NCBI GenBank assembly: GCA_028551475.1
Contig: CM052356.1
Span: forward strand, 22,905,884-22,969,883
Direction: 5' to 3'
DNA: 64,000 nt
Source: Casuarina equisetifolia
Taxonomy: Eukaryota > Streptophyta > Magnoliopsida > Fagales > Casuarinaceae
The notes below the pieces were generated by a model that searched no databases, was not told where the DNA came from, and worked only from the letters and a program-made list of their open reading frames with translations. This document shows positions 63,656-64,000 of this stretch, piece by piece. Positions within the stretch are counted from its first letter, which is position 1, and each line of letters begins with the position of its first letter. Position numbers and translations under genes: made by a program.

Positions 63656-64000
63656 TCATGTATGCGGCCATCCCTTTTGTGATCTTCGTCGACATGGAAA
63701 TAGATTGATTCTCTTTCTTAATTTTTACTTAAAGAAAATCTTGAAAAGGCAACAATCTGATTTTCTTACAATATTTTCCTTGGAAAGCAAACATTAAGCA
63801 ACCTTTGTCTCATCCACGGGTACCCCTTTTGTAATCTTTGTCAACATGAAAATAGACTGATTATCTACTAAAATTTTTACTCAAAGCAAATCTTGAGAAG
63901 GCAACAATCTATTTTCTAAGAGTATAGTTTTGGAAAGCAACAATTAAGTAGCCTTTGTTGTGTCTGCAACCATTCTCTTTCTTTTGTTTTCTTAACTCAA
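63656..64000 (+). repeat. About 152-bp tandem repeat running off the window
   Basis: Two diverged units (from about 63663 and 63815), each with cttttgt(g/a)atctt(c/t)gtc(g/a)acatg, then aaaatagattgatt-like and ggcaacaatct phrases. The start of a third follows near 63970. Differences between units show the array is not recent. Confidence 0.75.

Overview
This window is nuclear DNA from a flowering plant, most likely a dicot. The genes are multi-exon with AT-rich GT-AG introns, the intergenic DNA is long and AT-rich, and there are Ty1/copia retrotransposons and many microsatellites. Nothing in the sequence fixes the species. I read the coding models by splicing the frames by hand and checking that every exon joins in phase.

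From left to right: a left flank with no recognised gene (1-4599); a plastid-type RimP-like ribosome maturation factor (4600-7396, minus); a GT8 xylan glucuronosyltransferase of the GUX/PGSIP family (8337-11349, minus, with a probable 5' UTR exon near 13.8 kb); the SM protein VPS45 (16800-25554, plus, 13 exons, 568 aa); a gene-poor stretch; three DUF506 (PDDEXK-like) paralogs on the minus strand (30849-31745, 44675-45550 and 50485-51271) separated by retroelements; the DUF300 membrane protein LAZ1 homolog 1 (55478-60613, plus, 8 coding exons, 484 aa); and a right end with a telo-box/TATA promoter-like segment, two candidate C/D-box snoRNAs and tandem repeats. As far as I recall the Arabidopsis chromosome 1 map, the order RimP-like, GUX3, VPS45, DUF506 tandem, LAZ1H1 is the order there too (about At1g77122 to At1g77220). 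This looks like a conserved microsyntenic block that transposons and local duplications have expanded here.

Mobile DNA: an old, decayed copia element with both LTRs (36835-42070); a young, strongly deleted copia element with near-identical 235-bp LTRs (45649-47522), inserted about 100 bp upstream of the second DUF506 start codon; a miniature TRIM-like remnant (53499-53763); a copia gag fragment upstream of GUX (12296-12790); and several PBS-bearing scraps. A 610-bp exact-period tandem duplication lies at 48421-49638.

The genes do not form one pathway. They cover plastid translation (RimP-like), Golgi xylan decoration (GUX), trans-Golgi SNARE control (VPS45), endomembrane/tonoplast function (LAZ1H1) and a family of poorly known function (DUF506). 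I see no convincing new biological system. The most informative signals are the history of the DUF506 triplication (shared distal promoter block, split promoter, lost start codon), the gag-RT fusion in the deleted copia, the snoRNA candidates and a GC-AG intron in VPS45.
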